Shown here piece after piece: positions 13,036-14,156 of a stretch of DNA of 14,156 nt. A program made the position numbers and the translations under genes. The stretch covers positions 1 through 14,156 of the forward strand of contig SLOW01000166.1 of assembly GCA_007132315.1 (NCBI GenBank), given 5' to 3'. The stretch's first letter is position 1. Every line of letters starts with the position of its first letter. Below the pieces are notes generated by a model. The model saw nothing but the letters and a program-made list of their open reading frames with translations, ran no database searches and was not told the origin of the DNA. Source of the DNA: Opitutales bacterium. Its GTDB lineage: Bacteria > Verrucomicrobiota > Verrucomicrobiia > Opitutales > T3Sed10-336.

Positions 13036-14156
13036 TCAGGCGGGAATCGCGGCGCCGAGTTGTTCGACGGCCTTCTTCAGTTCGTCCACGCGGTTGGTCT
13101 GCTCCCAGGGCAAATCGTCCTTGCCGAAGTGGCCGTAGTTGGTGGTCCGGCGATAGATCGGGCGCAACAGGTCGAGTTGTTCGACGATTTCGGAGGGCTT
13201 GAAGCCAAAGACCTGGTTGACCGCTTCCCGAATCACTTCGTCGTCGATCTTCCCGGAGCCGAAGGTGTCCACAAAGACACTGACCGGACGCGGGTGTCCG
13301 ATGGCGTAGGCGAGCTGCAGCTCGACCTTGCCGGCGAGACCGGCGGCGACAATGTTCTTGGCAACCCAGCGGCACATGTACGCGGCCGAGCGATCGACCT
13401 TGGTGGGATCCTTCCCGGAGAAGGCGCCGCCGCCGTGGCGACTCCAGCCGCCGTAGGTATCGACGATGATCTTGCGACCGGTGAGCCCGCAATCCCCGGC
13501 GGGACCGCCGAGCACGAATTTCCCCGTCGGATTGATCAGGATCTCCGTGTCGTCGTTCATCAGTTCCGTGGGGAGAACCTTCTTGATCACCTTTTCGGTG
13601 AGAAACTCACGGATTTCCTTGTGCGTCACGTCCGCGGCGTGCTGGGTCGAAATCACGACGGCCGTGATCGCCTTGGGCTTGCCGCCCTCATAACTGATGG
13701 AGACCTGGGACTTCGCGTCCGGACGCAGCCAGGAAACCTCGCCCGCTTTGCGAATACGGGTGAGCTCGGCTCCCAGACGGTGCGAGTACATGATCGCCGA
13801 GGGCATCAGCTCCGGCGTTTCATCGCAGGCGTAACCGAACATGATGCCCTGGTCGCCGGCGCCCTGTTCGTCCGTTTCCTTGCCCTCGGCTTTGCGATCG
13901 TCCACCCCTTGAGCGATGTCGGGCGACTGACGCGTCAGGAAATTGGAGACAAAAACCTCGTCGGCATGGAAAACATCGTCCGAGTTGATGTAGCCGATCT
14001 CGCGGACGGCGTCGCGAACGATCTGCTCGTAATTCAGCTTCGCCTTGGTGGTGATCTCACCGCCGAGGACGACCTGGTTGCTCTTCACCAGCGTTTCGCA
14101 GGCCACCCGGCTCTTGGGATCCTGCTCCAGACAGGCGTCCAGAACGCTGTCGGAAA
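13036..14156 (-). CDS. metK: S-adenosylmethionine synthetase (5' end missing)
   Basis: Makes S-adenosylmethionine from methionine and ATP. Residues visible: 372 of an expected ~390; the first ~20 residues, including the ATP-binding His of the TEGHPD motif, lie beyond the right edge. The first readable codons give SDSVLDACLEQDPKSRVACE, a classical MetK N-terminal stretch, so the ORF-start at the GTG at 14106 is not the true start. Signature 1 (GAGDQGIMFGYACDE) and signature 2 (GGGAFSGKDPTKVDRS) are intact, and TYGGWSRHGGG precedes the latter. The last residues are LGAAIPA. It lies 97 bp upstream of ahcY on the same strand, separated by a hairpin terminator. Confidence 0.98.
   Translation of the reverse strand, partial: SDSVLDACLEQDPKSRVACETLVKSNQVVLGGEITTKAKLNYEQIVRDAVREIGYINSDDVFHADEVFVSNFLTRQSPDIAQGVDDRKAEGKETDEQGAGDQGIMFGYACDETPELMPSAIMYSHRLGAELTRIRKAGEVSWLRPDAKSQVSISYEGGKPKAITAVVISTQHAADVTHKEIREFLTEKVIKKVLPTELMNDDTEILINPTGKFVLGGPAGDCGLTGRKIIVDTYGGWSRHGGGAFSGKDPTKVDRSAAYMCRWVAKNIVAAGLAGKVELQLAYAIGHPRPVSVFVDTFGSGKIDDEVIREAVNQVFGFKPSEIVEQLDLLRPIYRRTTNYGHFGKDDLPWEQTNRVDELKKAVEQLGAAIPA

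Noticed and set aside
1..14156. CRISPR array, tRNA, insertion sequence or prophage
   Set aside because: No periodic repeats, cloverleaf candidates, transposase or phage-like genes are seen; gaps are all under 260 bp.

Overview
The window is a GC-rich, gene-dense bacterial chromosome segment with housekeeping and stress-response genes. I see no rRNA, tRNA, CRISPR array, insertion sequence or phage gene. A complete protein-arginine-kinase module (mcsA-mcsB-clpC) without ctsR, next to genes typical of Gram-negative bacteria (an RND efflux pump, a long-form adenosylhomocysteinase), suggests a lineage outside the Firmicutes. A member of the PVC group (Verrucomicrobiota/Kiritimatiellota/Planctomycetota-like) or a similar environmental phylum is my best guess, with low certainty and only from gene content.

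Layout. Positions 1-2648 are read on the + strand: the 3' end of an RND transporter, an aldo/keto reductase, and a baeRF-superfamily protein (bacterial relatives of eRF1). Everything from 2705 to the right edge is on the - strand. In transcription order, right to left, these are: metK (cut by the window edge), ahcY, ilvE, mcsA-mcsB-clpC, ndk, then a tight three-gene operon of glycosyltransferase, CRP-domain histidine kinase and rhomboid protease. The two transcription directions converge in the 56-bp gap at 2649-2704.

How the genes fit together. metK and ahcY supply and recycle S-adenosylmethionine. A terminator hairpin lies between them, ending only 28 nt before the ahcY start, and a strong terminator follows ahcY. 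McsA activates McsB, McsB marks proteins with phosphoarginine, and ClpC unfolds marked proteins for ClpP. mcsA/mcsB overlap by ATGA and mcsB/clpC are 4 nt apart, so this is one translationally coupled unit. The glycosyltransferase-kinase-rhomboid operon is coupled in the same way (11-bp overlap, then ATGA). It looks like an envelope-related signalling/processing set, but no response regulator or substrate is in view.

Nothing here is a clearly new biological system. The points most worth a second look are the position of the hairpin before ahcY, the ctsR-less mcsAB-clpC module, the orphan cyclic-nucleotide-domain kinase coupled to a rhomboid protease, and the split between operon-internal starts with Shine-Dalgarno sequences and leading starts without them.
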